From the NCBI GenBank assembly GCA_028023455.1, contig JAQFVV010000150.1, positions 2,241,550 to 2,305,549 of the forward strand: 64,000 nucleotides of DNA, in the 5' to 3' direction. Within the stretch, counting starts at the first letter, position 1, and every line of letters starts with the position of its first letter. The position numbers were made by a program, and so were the translations under genes. The notes below the pieces were generated by a model that was not told the DNA's origin, made no database searches, and was given only the letters and a program-made list of their open reading frames with translations. Positions 11,109 through 22,870 of the stretch are shown here, one piece after another. Source of the DNA: Epiperipatus broadwayi. Taxonomy: Eukaryota > Onychophora > Udeonychophora > Euonychophora > Peripatidae.

Positions 11109-12680
11109 ATGATAAAGATTTTCCCCAATTATACAATTATGACAGACAAAAATAAAGCATGGCCCTTAATCCCAGGAGGCTGTAAAGTCACCAACCAAGG
11201 CAGCGGTTGGTGGCCGAAGGCGGAGGGTGCTAAGAATATCCTGGAGGTGGACCCAGGCTGCCATTTGATGACGACTTTTTATTTAGGTACTTACAATTGC
11301 AGATCACTTTCAAGTGAAGGAAGATTGCAAGAATTAGAAGAAGAACTCTCTTATATTAAATGGGATATTATTGGACTTTGTGAAGTTAGAAGAAAAGGTG
11401 AAGAGACAATTGATTTAAAAAGTGGACATATGCTCTATTATAAAGGCACAAATATTGGAAATACAAGTGGAGTAGGATTCATTATAAATAAAAAGTGGAA
11501 GAACAATATTGTGGAGATTGATGGTGTATCAGACAGAGTGGCAAGATTAGTTATACAACTTAATAGCAGATATCAAATGCAGATAATTCAGGTTTATGCC
11601 CCAACAAGTTCTCACAGTGATGAAGTAGTAGAAGATTTTTATATGGATGTACAAAAGGCTTTTGATCAGAGTAAACAACATTTTAAAATTGTTATGGGAG
11701 ATTTTAATGCTAGAATTGGTAAACAAATGAAAGATGAAAGTGTTGTAGGTAATTTTGGTTATGGTAATAGAAATGAGAGAGGACATAGACTTGTGGAGTT
11801 TGCAGAGAAGGAAAAACTTTATATTATGAATTCTTTTTTTGAGAAAAATGTTAGAAGGAAATGGACATGGAAGCATCCAAATGAAGGTACAGCAGAATTG
11901 GATTATATTTTGACTAACAGGAAATACATATTTCAAGATTGTAATGTTCTTAATAAATTTAACACAGGAAGTGATCATCGATTAGTAAGGGGTAAGATAC
12001 ATGTTAATGTAAAACTAGAGAGACAAAAATTATTAAGAAAAACTATATTTACAGTTGATATTTCTAATCTTCAGAAACATTCTAATGAATTTAAATTAGA
12101 ACTTACAAATCGGTTTCAAGTATTAGTAGATTTTGAACATGATTCAAATTTGAATGAAATTAATATGAAAATAACTGATACACTTTTAAAAACTGCAACA
12201 AAGATAGCTGGTAGAAAAAAGCAGCAATTGACTAAGAAAATTTCTACTGAGACTAGAGAACTTATGAACAAAAGAAGGAATATGAAGATATGCAAGAATG
12301 ATGCATTAAAAAGAATTGAATATCTCGAATTTTGTAAAATGGTGCGGAAAAGAGTTGAAAATGATATAAGAAAGTATAACTGTGAATTAGCAAGAAAAGC
12401 TGTAGAAGAAAATAAAAGTCTTAAGAATGTAAAACAACATTTTGGTATTGGTAGGAAATTTATATCTGCAATAAGGAAAAAAGATGGAATTATTACTAAA
12501 AAGAGGGATGACATTATGAAATTGGTAGAAGATTTTTATCGAGAATTATATAGTAATAAAGAACAAGTACCTCCTATATCTATTACATCTTCCGAATTGC
12601 CCAGAATTTTAAATGAAGAAGTGAGAAATGCAATTAAATGTATAAAAAAGGAAAGGCTCCAGGTAATGATGGAATTATAA
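11109..12680 (+). CDS. RTE LINE polyprotein, endonuclease and N-terminal RT part
   Basis: The frame has 523 codons. An APE-type endonuclease occupies about residues 55-300: GTYNCRSL near 60, the catalytic Glu in GLCEVRR near 90, YAPTS near 163, GDFNARIG near 197 and SDHRLV near 288. A Lys-rich linker leads toward the RT. The frame ends out of register at IKKERLQVMMEL because of an A-run indel near 12650; the true continuation is the frame at 12638. The endonuclease nicks target DNA to prime reverse transcription of the element's RNA. The true start is uncertain: Met1 (11109) or Met11 (11139) both lie upstream of the conserved domain. The endonuclease active-site residues are all present. Confidence 0.9.
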   Translation: MIKIFPNYTIMTDKNKAWPLIPGGCKVTNQGSGWWPKAEGAKNILEVDPGCHLMTTFYLGTYNCRSLSSEGRLQELEEELSYIKWDIIGLCEVRRKGEETIDLKSGHMLYYKGTNIGNTSGVGFIINKKWKNNIVEIDGVSDRVARLVIQLNSRYQMQIIQVYAPTSSHSDEVVEDFYMDVQKAFDQSKQHFKIVMGDFNARIGKQMKDESVVGNFGYGNRNERGHRLVEFAEKEKLYIMNSFFEKNVRRKWTWKHPNEGTAELDYILTNRKYIFQDCNVLNKFNTGSDHRLVRGKIHVNVKLERQKLLRKTIFTVDISNLQKHSNEFKLELTNRFQVLVDFEHDSNLNEINMKITDTLLKTATKIAGRKKQQLTKKISTETRELMNKRRNMKICKNDALKRIEYLEFCKMVRKRVENDIRKYNCELARKAVEENKSLKNVKQHFGIGRKFISAIRKKDGIITKKRDDIMKLVEDFYRELYSNKEQVPPISITSSELPRILNEEVRNAIKCIKKERLQVMMEL

Positions 12681-12997
12681 TTGATATATTAAAAGAAGCA
12701 GGTGAAGAAACAGAAAAAATATTAGCAAAGTTATATACCAAATGTCTAAATGATAAAGATGTACCGGATGATTGGAAGAATGCAGTAATAATATTAATAT
12801 TTAAAAAAGGTGATAAAGAAGATATTAGAAATTACAGACCTATCAGCCTTTTATCAGTTTTATATAAAATTTTTACCAAGATAATTACAACTCGTCTACA
12901 GAGAACCTTGGATTTTCACCAACCAAGAGAACAAGCTGGATTTAAAAGTGGTTTTAGTACAGTAGATCATATTCAAGTATTGAGAGAAGTTATTTAA
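12638..12997 (+). CDS. RTE LINE reverse transcriptase, fragment 1 (frameshifted)
   Basis: This 119-codon frame continues the element's protein after the A-run frameshift. It starts inside the KGKAPGNDGI region, which precedes the RT fingers in LINE proteins, and includes KNAVIILIFKKGDKEDIRNY and YRPISLLSVLYKIF (RT motifs 1-2). It stops at REVI because the first copy of a 193-bp tandem duplication ends there and shifts the frame. It is a broken piece of one ancestral ORF, not an independent gene. Confidence 0.9.
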   Translation: MYKKGKAPGNDGIIIDILKEAGEETEKILAKLYTKCLNDKDVPDDWKNAVIILIFKKGDKEDIRNYRPISLLSVLYKIFTKIITTRLQRTLDFHQPREQAGFKSGFSTVDHIQVLREVI

Positions 12998-13186
12998 AAA
13001 AGGTGATAAAGAAGATATTAGAAATTACAGACCTATCAGCCTTTTATCAGTTTTATATAAAATTTTTACCAAGATAATTACAACTCGTCTACAGAGAACC
13101 TTGGATTTTCACCAACCAAGAGAACAAGCTGGATTTAAAAGTGGTTTTAGTACAGTAGATCATATTCAAGTATTGAGAGAAGTTAT
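12801..13186 (+). repeat. Perfect 193-bp tandem duplication inside the RTE RT
   Basis: TTAAAAAAGGTGATAAAGAA starts at 12801 and again at 12994, and the two copies (12801-12993 and 12994-13186) read identically. 193 is not a multiple of three, so the duplication causes the second frame break. It must postdate insertion, or be an assembly artefact. Confidence 0.93.
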
Positions 13187-14288
13187 AGAAAGGACAAATG
13201 AGTATGAGTTGTCATTGTGTTTTGGATTTGTAGATTATGAAAAGGCATTTGATTCTATAAACATTTCTTCAGTGATTAAAGCATTGGATCATCAAGGTAT
13301 AGATCCAGGATATTGTCATATTTTAAAGAATATTTATAAAAATGCAACAGCAACAATTAGATTACATAATGATACTGGGAAAGTCAACATTGAGAAAGGT
13401 GTAAGACAAGGTGACTCCATATCTCCAAAACTTTTTACAGCAGTGCTGCAAGAAGTATTTTGTGGATTAAAATGGGAAACTAAAGGAGTGAAAGTAAATG
13501 GAGATTATTTAAGTCATTTAGATTTCGCAGATGATGTAGTTGTTTTTGCAAATAATGCTTCCAAGCTGCAGGAAATGTTGCAGGAGTTATCAGATGAAAG
13601 TAGGAAAGTAGGACTAAAGATAAATGTTAAAAAGACTAAAGTAATGTTTAATCGATTTGCTCAAAATATGAAAATAAAGATTGATTATGATGAATTAGAA
13701 GAAGTTAAGAGTTACAAATACCTTGGTCAGATTATTAATACAGATGGAAACATAATAGAGGAAATTAATCATAGAATTAAACTTGGTTGGAGTGCTTTTG
13801 GTAGAAATAACTTGATATTAAAAGGAAATATGCCTATGTGTTTGAAAAGAAAGGTTTTTAACAAATGTGTTTTACCAGTTCTTACTTATGGATCTGAGAC
13901 TTGGACAATTAATAGAAGATCAATACAGAGACTTCAGACCACTCAAAGAAGTATGGAGAGATGTATGTTGGGAGTAACAAGAAGAGATCGAAAACGCAAT
14001 GTATGGGTAAGAGAACAAACAGGTGTTACTGACCTCATTAAAAAAATTAAAAGATTGAAGTGGAGTTGGGCTGGACATATTGCTAGAAGAGATGATAATA
14101 GATGGACAATTGAAATTTTAAACTGGATTCCAAGAGATTGTAAAAGACCTAGAAGGAGACCACATGTAAGATGGATGGATGAAATAAGAAAATGTGTAGG
14201 GGTGATGTGGAGAAGAGAAGCTAAAGATCGGAGAAGATGGATTAAACTTGGAGAGACCTTCATCCTGCAGTGGATTGATAATGGTTGA
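13101..14288 (+). CDS. RTE LINE reverse transcriptase, C-terminal fragment
   Basis: The frame has 395 codons. The RT palm motifs are complete: FVDYEKAFDS at residues 43-52 (motif A with catalytic Asp), VRQGDSISPKLF at 101-112 (motif B) and FADD at 142-145 (motif C). Then follow LKINVKKTKVM and a YKYLGQIIN thumb motif. The C-terminal 170 residues have the Trp/Arg-rich pattern of RTE proteins (LTYGSETWTI, WAGHIARRDD, RPRRRPHVRWMDEI). The stop is followed at once by the GAT-repeat tail. Frame 0 is shared with the endonuclease part only because two frame shifts cancel. Confidence 0.92.
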   Translation: MDFHQPREQAGFKSGFSTVDHIQVLREVIERTNEYELSLCFGFVDYEKAFDSINISSVIKALDHQGIDPGYCHILKNIYKNATATIRLHNDTGKVNIEKGVRQGDSISPKLFTAVLQEVFCGLKWETKGVKVNGDYLSHLDFADDVVVFANNASKLQEMLQELSDESRKVGLKINVKKTKVMFNRFAQNMKIKIDYDELEEVKSYKYLGQIINTDGNIIEEINHRIKLGWSAFGRNNLILKGNMPMCLKRKVFNKCVLPVLTYGSETWTINRRSIQRLQTTQRSMERCMLGVTRRDRKRNVWVREQTGVTDLIKKIKRLKWSWAGHIARRDDNRWTIEILNWIPRDCKRPRRRPHVRWMDEIRKCVGVMWRREAKDRRRWIKLGETFILQWIDNG

Positions 14289-14310
14289 TAATGATGATGA
14301 TGATATATAT

Positions 14311-15457
14311 ATTGTAATGCTAACAAGATATGTGTTGTAAAACTCACTTATATCTGCATTACATGTCAGAATTTTAAATATATATGATCAAATTTATTTA
14401 AAAAGGAAAAATATTGATGAGATCTGAAGAAGACTGTGAGGAACAGTCAAAACTGTTATTATAACAATAAATATTTTTGCTTAAAAGGTGTAAGAAGTTA
14501 TGATTATTTTGAAAAGATATATTGGTGTATATAAAAAAGAAGAATTAAGGAAGAGGAAGAAAGAGGAAGTGTTTATAGAATTATCAATTGGAGAATGACT
14601 CATAACTATAGCCATTATTAACTATTAATTAGTTAAATATTACACATTTTAAATATCATTTTTAATGCATTTAAACTAACTAAAGTTATATACTGCCCAT
14701 TTATTTTCATTATTCAACAATCGTAGCTTTTATCCTAGAAAGAAAAATATTAAGAATAAACTGTAATAATTTCTTACCTGTATTCATATTCAAAATATGA
14801 ATAAAATTTACACTAAATAAGATTATTTTTCCTTTTTTTTTTATATTTAATCAAATTTATATCAGAAATTTCATTAACTACATAAGCCAGTTTTATATCG
14901 GTGACAACCGACATCTATAATATTACAAATGATTACTAAAACTAATAGATGATTGTTACATCAACTTTTTTTGTTTCACATTAATTCTTGTGAAACTAAG
15001 AGAATGCAGACTTGATTGCAATCATTCAAAATCTGCAGCATTTTGTGATCTTTTGCCCACATGGAATATTTTTCATATTTACTTATTAGCTTAAATTATA
15101 ATCTTAGTGCATCACTTGGTCTAAGAACAATTGTAGTTTTCATCCATTAACTTCAATATTCTGTTATTCTAGAAATTAAGAAAAAAGTTGAGGATAAACA
15201 TTGATTCATATCTTCATCACTGTATATGGATTTTATATACTTTATAGACTAAAGTTACTATTTAATAATTAACACATTAAGAATCTGATCCACAATATGA
15301 TTAACATAAAATTTAAGTTGACATTTTATTCAGTTTTAATGAGATTCTACAACTTGGTTTAATAAACCTGTCAATTCCACTTATTATGGGAAATTATATG
15401 GCACATTTAGCTTCACCCTAATGTGACTTTTAAAGGCAATGCTGAGAGTATTTCATA
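14311..15457. other. Spacer with a small stem-loop near an AATAAA
   Basis: At 14424-14470, CTGAAGAAGACTGT is followed by ACAGTC, giving a perfect 6-bp stem (14432-14437 with 14443-14448), then CAATAAATATT. A related arrangement lies at 25134-25175. It may be the 3' end of some retroelement. The rest is AT-rich with nothing recognised. Confidence 0.45.
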
Positions 15458-15855
15458 TTAAAACAGACAAACTCTCCATAAAGTAGTGCCACTCAGTGCA
15501 AGCCAGAGTAATCAATGGATGTCAGAAGGCTTGTGCATAAAATCCCTATCTAGTGCCTACTCATCCAATATCCCCAGACAAGTTTTTGGCTTATGGCCTT
15601 CATCAGTGAGGAGCCTTGGATCTGAGAGCACTGCATATAGATCTTAGGATCTAATGCAACCCTCCAGCAGCCATATTTTATCTCTACTTTATGAGTAGGC
15701 ACTAGATAGGGATTTTATACACAAGCCTTATGGCATCCATTAATTACTCTGACTTGCACTGAGTGGCACTACAGTATGGAGAGTTTTGTCTGTTTTAATA
15801 ATAGTTATGAGCAAGCATAAGAAATGGTGATCGTATGATGTTTAGTGGTTTAATA
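15458..15855. mobile_element. Foldback (long inverted repeat) element, copy A
   Basis: Arms of about 107 bp (15458-15564 and 15691-15798) are near-perfect inverted copies. They contain AAACTCTCCATA, GTGCCACTCAGTGCAAG and AAAATCCCTATCTAGTGCC. The centre carries ATCAGTGAGGAGCCTTGGAT and CTAATGCAACCCTCCAGCAG. The right side extends past the arm to about 15855 (GTTATGAGCAAGCATAAG, then GTTTAGTGGTTTAATA). No transposase is encoded. Related copies are at 2453, 43328, 61050 and 61415. Confidence 0.88.
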
Positions 15856-17739
15856 TTTTATATTAAAAGTCCTTAATATATATTTTATAAACTTTTATCA
15901 TTAATGTCCTCATTTATATTATTTTTATTAGGTAGGTATAAGTTATTACTATACTTTTATTTAATTGAAATATAACATTTTTTTAAAAAATGTTGTTTTC
16001 TCGACGTAATGAAATTAATATAGCATAATAGAATTGTGACAGTTGAAGTTATTTCACATTAGTTTAAACATGTCGCGAGTGTCTTATAAATTCAAAAACA
16101 GCAATAAAAGACATTAAATATCTTATTTTTATAATGCACATAATAAATATAATAACTAAATACATGCTTACGAACTTCTGTTTTGTTTTAAATTTGAAAT
16201 CCATTTTGGCACTTTTTCTTTTAATATGTCTACCAGTTTTAAATGTGAACTCTTTACAATTATTGATTGACATTAACAAGTTGTTTCATATATGTATAGG
16301 TTAAATGAGGTTCCTATTCCATTAGTTTCAAATTAAAAACCAATTCAATTTCATTTTTAATTATTACAGCCCCCCAGTATTTTATTGATTCAGTTTTCTT
16401 TCCCCTACTTCTTTCATTTTGTGCTTCTAGTTCTCTTGTTCTCCCGGTCTCTCTGCTCTCTCTTCTGTTCTCTGTTAGCCTATTTATAAACTTTTCAAAT
16501 TGGCAAATTAATGAAATTATTGTATGTGCATACATTAGCATACAACTAATAGTTCTCCATCTAGAAGCATAAGTGATAACTAATTAAACTGCTCAAAACT
16601 ATTTTAAATTGCAATAAAAATATGCTTGAGAATTAATTACAAAGATTAATTTAGAATAACTATATACTTTTAATTTAATCCTAACATTAATAAATCATTA
16701 TACTGATACTAATGAAATTAGTCTATCTGACACACTGCATATCAAAAGTCTAATACACAATCTGGCAGAGCGCCAAGCACATCCTTTTGAACAGACCAAT
16801 TCTTTAACAATCTCAGGAGATTGGTTATATTATTTTTTATACTAAAATTTGGCAATTGTGATATCACACCACTGTTATAATATACCTACTTAATATTGAA
16901 TAGTTATTATTTAATTATTACCAATTAAAATTTAAAATTTTATATAATTGACCATTTAAATAGGGCTTGATAACCGAGCCCAACCATAAGGTTACAGTAT
17001 ATACAAAATTTTATTGTCTGGAAATGAGTGTGATGTAGATGCTTTTCCGGCCACTCACCCTCAGCCACTTAGTTTGAGCAATATTTATTCAGTAGACACA
17101 TATTCTTATCATATTTTTATATGTTTTGTATATTCTTTGATTGTTCATAAATAAATGAAAAGTGGATCTGTTTCCTGCCATTACACTATTATTATTGTTA
17201 TTTACCAGGTAAATGACCATTTTTATCATTTAGTTCATAAGTCTCAGTCACTAAATGCCAGGTAGATGTGTAATTTCTTCCTGGACATTCACTGATTTTT
17301 ATTTCTATGTTATTAAAACAGATGTTAAAGAGCATCTGACTCGTGATATTTTGTTTCCTTATTTGAGTCACTTAGTATTAGGTTTCACAGCGCTACAGCC
17401 TGAAAGGATTTATGTTAGCTTTTCTAATAACAAGTTAATGATTTTTAGCATATTTTAAAGCTTGTAAAATTAATGTCTGAAAACTGAATTGTGATCAGTT
17501 ATATTAATAGATATTAGTAGTAAATCTGTATCTATCCAGGGACAATTAAAATGCATAGTGTCATATAATCTCCATTCATAATAAGACAATAGATCAGTAA
17601 GAGTTGTTATATATTTTTTTAAAGTTCGATGAATATTATCTTGTAACATATATTGTGTGCTACACAAAGTTTAACTTGTCATTTTACTTGGTAAATGTTG
17701 ATTCACATACTATAACTAAGAAATTGAAACCGCAAAAGA
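15856..17739. other. AT-rich spacer, no gene recognised
   Basis: Short frames on both strands show no domains. A slightly GC-richer patch at about 16960-17200 might be an LTR scrap but has no support. The 67-codon frame at 17255-17458 follows an acceptor-like AAAACAG but has no matching donor or known motif. Confidence 0.5.
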
Positions 17740-18560
17740 CACATCACCCCCCCTCACATCCAGAGGAGAAAACCAGTGCCTGAAACAATCCCCTCATACT
17801 CTCATCTCAGTTTTCCCTTATAGTATTAGGATTTAGGCCCCAGGGACTCCATAACCCCCAGATTCTCCTATCTAGCAGCAAAGATGAGTGAAATTGCAGT
17901 CCCAGTCCAATATAATTCTTGTTGATTTACATAGTGCAATACAAAATTTTAACCACCATTAATAAAATCATATCCATCACTCCAGAAATCAGAAAATCTA
18001 TGCTAGTAATGATTCCCCACACCCTCATCCCAGCCAGCCCAAAAACTAGGACTTAGGCTCCAGGGACCCTTCCAGCCACCATATTACCCCATCCAGGCAA
18101 CAAAGATGAGTCACACAGTGGTTTTAAACAAAAGATAAAATCACAGCAGCAATCTCTAAGTTTTCAATGGCTGGCACACATTATGTTCAATTTGAAAAAC
18201 ACTTCACAGTTTTACACAGTAACTGTTGATTTACAAAGTCTTTTGCAGAAAACCAATTGACAGGTTGAATTTGTCCATAATTTATGCAGTGAAATCTAGA
18301 AGCATTTACCCATAAGATGGATAACTACTGATAGAAGTCTAATGTTATAAAGTAACTGCTGATTCACACCACAAAATACAGAAACCAGAGTGCAATGAAA
18401 CACATCATTCCCCACCAAATGAGAAAGTCAATGCCGGTAACAATCCCCAAAGCATTCACAACCCAACTAGCCTCCCAACAGCTGGAGCTCAAGGCCCTGG
18501 GACCCTCCCAACCACAAGACTCACCCACCCTGGCAGGAAAGATGAGTGAAACACTCGCCC
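17740..18560. repeat. Degenerate GC-richer repeat, three units
   Basis: Three related C-rich blocks start near 17740, 17970 and 18390. Each runs from a GTAACAATCCCC-like start through a GGCYCCAGGGACYC-like middle to AAAGATGAGT (about 17881, 18103 and 18540). Spacing is irregular and identity moderate. The 85-codon frame at 18395-18652 lies in the third unit and is probably fortuitous. Confidence 0.75.
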
Positions 18561-18648
18561 CAATCCCCAACATAAGTCACAGCAAAAATCACCAGAACTT
18601 TCAATGGCTGGCAACTAAGTTTTTCTCTTGTTATCAAAATCAAGAACT

Positions 18649-19518
18649 TTAATATATATATATTAGGAAATACACACTTATATGCTATATAACCATCAAT
18701 TCAAAGATCAGCAGCAACTATTAATTTACATAGTGTAATGCAGAACTTAAAATACAAATTGCAATTAGACCGTATTGTTTTGGATGCATTAATCCATAAG
18801 CTGATTAACTGTTGATAGTTGTCTAATGTTATAATTCAGGATGATTTATCAATTCCAGAATTCAAATATGAATGGCATTTGAAAGTCAATTCAAAATTCT
18901 AGAAAGCAACTGTTGATTTATATAGTGTAATGTAGAAGTTAAAATGATTGATTGAATTTTGATCATATTTTGCGGCCTTTATTCATGATATGATTTACTA
19001 TTGGTGATAATCAAACGATACAATTAAAGATGATTTATAAAGTGTAGAATTCAAAAATGAATAGCATTTTGAGAAAAAATTAAAGATGAAAATTACTATG
19101 TTTGAAACAACAGCGGTAAAACCGCAGTTAACAATGCTTTAATATATATATATATATTGGGAAATACCCATTTATATTATATGCTGTACAACCATCAATT
19201 TAAAAATCAGTGAAGCAACTATTAATTTACATAGTGTAATATACAAATTAAAATGACAAATTGCGATTAGGCAGTATTGTTTTTGTTGCGTTAATCCATG
19301 AGCTGATTAACTGTTGATAGTAATCCAATGTTACAATTCAGGATGATTTATCAATTCCAGAATTCAAATATGAATGGCATTCGAAAGTCAATTCAAAGTT
19401 CTACAAAGCAACTGTTGATTTATATAGTGTACTGTAGAAGTCAAAATGACTGAGTTTTGACTATCATATTTTGCTGCCTTTATCCATGATATTATTTACT
19501 GTTGGTGATAATCAAATG
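18649..19518. repeat. Higher-order satellite: ~192-bp subunits in a ~500-bp unit
   Basis: AACTATTAATTTACATAGTG (18716, 19217) and AACTGTTGATTTATATAGTG (18908, 19410) alternate with spacings of 192 and 193 bp inside a 501-bp higher-order period. Each large unit opens with TTTAATATATATATA followed by a GGAAATAC motif. The second unit is cut at about 19518 by unrelated sequence. Confidence 0.88.
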
Positions 19519-21394
19519 TTGTGATCATCTGGAGAGATACTTTATATCTGACAAGATAGCTAAGAAGCTACTCTTTTAAAGAGAAATAATTTTAGAGAGA
19601 TTTAATTCCCTAAACTAGGAGCCAGTAACACAGTCAACTAGAGTCCTTGGCTCCCTCTAGTGGCCAGGTAAAATACCAATATACTGATGTTTTCTGAAAT
19701 TTTCTGTGAATTATATTATTATTTGTGTGGTGATTATGTACATACATGAATAAATCTTAATTTCTCATTATTCTTGCATTTGTCATTTATTGTGATCAGT
19801 AATGATAATTAAATACGCTAAGAATCTCTTGCATCTGAGTTTAGCAGGATATTTAAAAAAAGTTTTTGATCATGTGATGTCATGTGTGGAGCTGCCTGTG
19901 GATTTTTATCCTTGGCTGATTTTCATGGTAGCTGTGCATTGCTGACCATTGCAATATGGGTATGGATATATGTGATAAAAATAATGCATACATTGTAATG
20001 ATAATGCATGCATGAGAATAGTGATAGCTATATATCAATGATAATACATATGGAATCATAATATATAAATAATAACTTATACATGACATGGTCAATATAT
20101 ATATATATATATATCATGTAAGAGAAAACCATTTATTCAGTCATGTGCTCACTTACCTATAAATAAACATTTTAAATGGATAGGTGAATTACATGCTTAG
20201 AGCTTATTTTAAAACATTCATTGATGGGTGAGTGTAAGCATATTAATACCAACAGTGCATGCCTGAAAGATTGGTTTTCTCTCACATGATTTACATATAT
20301 AGATCACTAATACATTAATTACATATGTGTGTTGATGATAGTATAATGTATATAACAGTAGCTATGCACTGATATTGATGATAAAATAAGTGGTAATGAC
20401 TTATAAAAATTAGATCTACCAGTGAATATAAATTAAAAGTAATATAATGAATACAGAAATTAATACGAAGTCTTATTATCAATTGAATTTAAATTCATGG
20501 ATATACACTTATGTCAGTGAGGTAAAGATATTCAGGAATACTAGTTTAGAATGATGGTGATACTCTCAAGAATTGACAACTAGTTTCGGCCCTCCAGTCT
20601 GAAAAAAGCACTTGTGGTACCAAACTGTTAGGTTTACATGTGTCAAATTTCTTGCACTTACATCTTTGATATCATGTATTTTAATTAAATATATTAATGA
20701 TTAATAAAATTGCTTGTAATTAAATTAATTCACAGCATTGCTGATATTAGTTACACGTTCTGTTAAACTATCAGTGAAAAAGATCTCAAATTAATCATTC
20801 TTGTTATGCATGTTTTTTCTCAAAACAAACACCGACCATCAAGTGAGATAAAAAGTATAAATGCTTGAATTTCTTCATTAGAAATGATTGTCTGACTAGC
20901 AATTTAAACCAAACATCTATGAATATAATCATTGATATATCTATTGAAGAAATGACTTCTTGCAGAAAACATTTCTCAATATATTTTGATATTATGAGTC
21001 CACATCTAATGAATTCAGATTTTGAAAGCATGTAGTACAATAACTACATACAATACTTTTCATGTATTGATTACATTTTTCATATTATATCAAAATCCTA
21101 AAATGTTTATCTGTAATTTCACTAAGATTTTTTTATAGGAAGAATCCCATCTTTTTTCTTACCTTTATTATCTTTTTCTTTATATTGTGTTTCATTTTCT
21201 TTCATTTTATTGGTTTATTTTTCTTAATATCGACTTTATAGATAAATGCTGGACAATGTTGATCAAAGACATGCCAATATTAAAAGATTATTTCAAATTA
21301 AGACTGGGAATAATTCTAAAACCTTCGAGAGTAGTATTGAAAATTTATTTGTATGATCTAAAGTGACAGCAATTGGCTTATTGAACTAATAATA
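19519..21394. other. Spacer; possible LTR scrap at the left end
   Basis: About 19518-19830 starts TGTGATCATCTGGAG, includes CTCCCTCTAGTGGCCAGG, and has AATAAATC near 19750. It interrupts the satellite, so it is an insertion of some kind, perhaps a solo LTR. From 19850 onward the DNA is AT-rich with a (TA)n run at 20093-20114 and no gene. Confidence 0.4.
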
Positions 21395-22050
21395 TTTAAT
21401 AATACACTTTACATTATTCAATCGTTTACCAATCCTAGCATCACTTTTCTATAATAAGTTTAAAATATCGTCTGGTGTGATCAATAGAATTTTGCATATC
21501 CACATAAAAGTCCCCACTTCATCACAATGAGAACTTGTTAAGGTATAAACCTGAATTGTCTGCATTTAATACCTTCCATTAAATTGAGTAACTAATTTAG
21601 ACACATTATCTGATATTCCATTAATCTATGCAATGATGTTCTTCCATTTTTATTTATAATAAATCACATTTCATTTATAATACATATTTTGCCTTTGTAA
21701 TAAAATACATGTTCGCTTTCTAAGTCGATTATCTCTTTACTTCTTTTTCTAACTTTACAAATTCCAACAATGTCCCACTTAATATTAGATAGTTCGATAT
21801 TCAATTTTGCAATCTTCTTTTACTTGTAAGTGATCTACAGTTGCAAGTATCTAAATAAAAGCTTACTATCTTGGCTTTATAATCAGATGATTCTTAGCAC
21901 TCTCTGAGTTTCACCATCAACTTAGCTAACGACTTTACATCCTGGAAATAAGAGCTATCACTTAGTTTTGTCTGGCATGATTGATTAAAAAGAGGTCATT
22001 CATGCACATTTATCCTTCTTTCAAGTTCAAAAATACCCAACCGAAGTATC
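21395..22050 (-). pseudogene. Fossil RTE LINE, 5' part only
   Basis: Read on the minus strand, this matches the leader and endonuclease part of the element at 10975. Shared landmarks are ATGCCAGACAAAAC and CCAGGATGTAAAGTC in the leader, TTTATTTAGATACTTGCAAC for the GTYNC start, CAGGTTTATACC for the VYAPT region, and ATTGGTAAACGA near the 3' limit. Stops and small deletions abound. The copy lacks the RT half and so is 3'-truncated, unlike typical 5'-truncated LINE insertions, which suggests later deletion. Confidence 0.85.
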
Positions 22051-22870
22051 AAATAAAAACTATCAAGCAATTGAGAACTATTATGATGTCTTTGGTTTCA
22101 AACCCAGAAGAAAAAAGTCAATAAATTACCCAGGCTCGATGATGCGTGTCGGTATTTGTTACTATGTGAATAGAATTAAAATTAAAAGTAATTATATGAA
22201 TAATCAAGTAATAATATAGTTGTAAGGGCAGGGATATACAGATAATACATTTCAAATTTGCCCTGTTTGATTTCTTTAAAGCCTCAGAGGAATCAAAGGT
22301 TCTCTTTTCAGTTAACAAAAAATTCTTTTCTGCACCCACACATACACAGACACTCAGTTACATCCTATCCGTCAAAGATATAAAAGTTTTATATAAGACC
22401 GATTAATTAATTAATTAACTCATCAAAGAAAAGTAAAATTGAGCACTTAATATCCTAAAATCTTGAAATTAAATTTTTAAGTATTTTTCACAGAATAGAT
22501 TTAAGATTTAAATTAATTAAATTCTAACGCTTCAACAATTGATCAAATTAATTTCTCATTTTAATTTAGTAATTATTTACATGAGTGATTCTGGAAGTAA
22601 TAATATTAACTGATAAATTCTGATAAATTTCTTTATCTTTCTTGTGTGCATCCCAAGGGTAAAACAGTTTCTGACCTAGTATTGCATTCATCTTGTCTTA
22701 TTTTTTTTTTAAAAAAAAAATTAATTGGAATTATGTGTGGGTATGAGAAAACGAGTATTAAGTAATAAGTTTTAGTGCAAATAAAAAGTTTAAATTGTGT
22801 ACCTAATAACGTATTACTTTCCAATGACGTCACAGCAAGCTATAAGCAATATGTTAAAACTTTTATTCTA
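22051..22870. other. AT-rich spacer, nothing recognised
   Basis: No repeat family or coding region was recognised. An A/T homopolymer pair sits at about 22700-22720. Confidence 0.5.

Larger units (their letters stand above)
10975..14310 (+). mobile_element. RTE-clade non-LTR retrotransposon, nearly full length
   Basis: This is the best-preserved mobile element in the window. It has a GC-richer leader (about 10975-11140), one ancestral frame for an APE-type endonuclease plus reverse transcriptase now split into three frames, and a GAT-rich microsatellite tail after the stop (TGATAATGATGATGATG). Such simple-repeat tails instead of poly-A are usual for the RTE clade. Two lesions stop expression: a one-base indel in an A-run near 12650 and a 193-bp duplication at 12801-13186. 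Older relatives lie at 1165-3965 (+), 21395-22050 (-) and 42185-42420 (-). The 5' limit is inferred from composition and partial similarity to the 21.4 kb copy. Confidence 0.9.

Noticed and set aside
10954-11136. 60-codon minus-strand frame at the RTE leader
   Set aside because: It overlaps the GC-richer leader of the + strand RTE and is a shadow frame.
13943-14347. 134-codon minus-strand frame
   Set aside because: Complement of the RTE C-terminal coding region; a shadow.
17255-17458. Host exon after an acceptor-like AAAACAG
   Set aside because: The acceptor lacks a good pyrimidine tract, no donor follows in frame, and the peptide has no recognisable feature.
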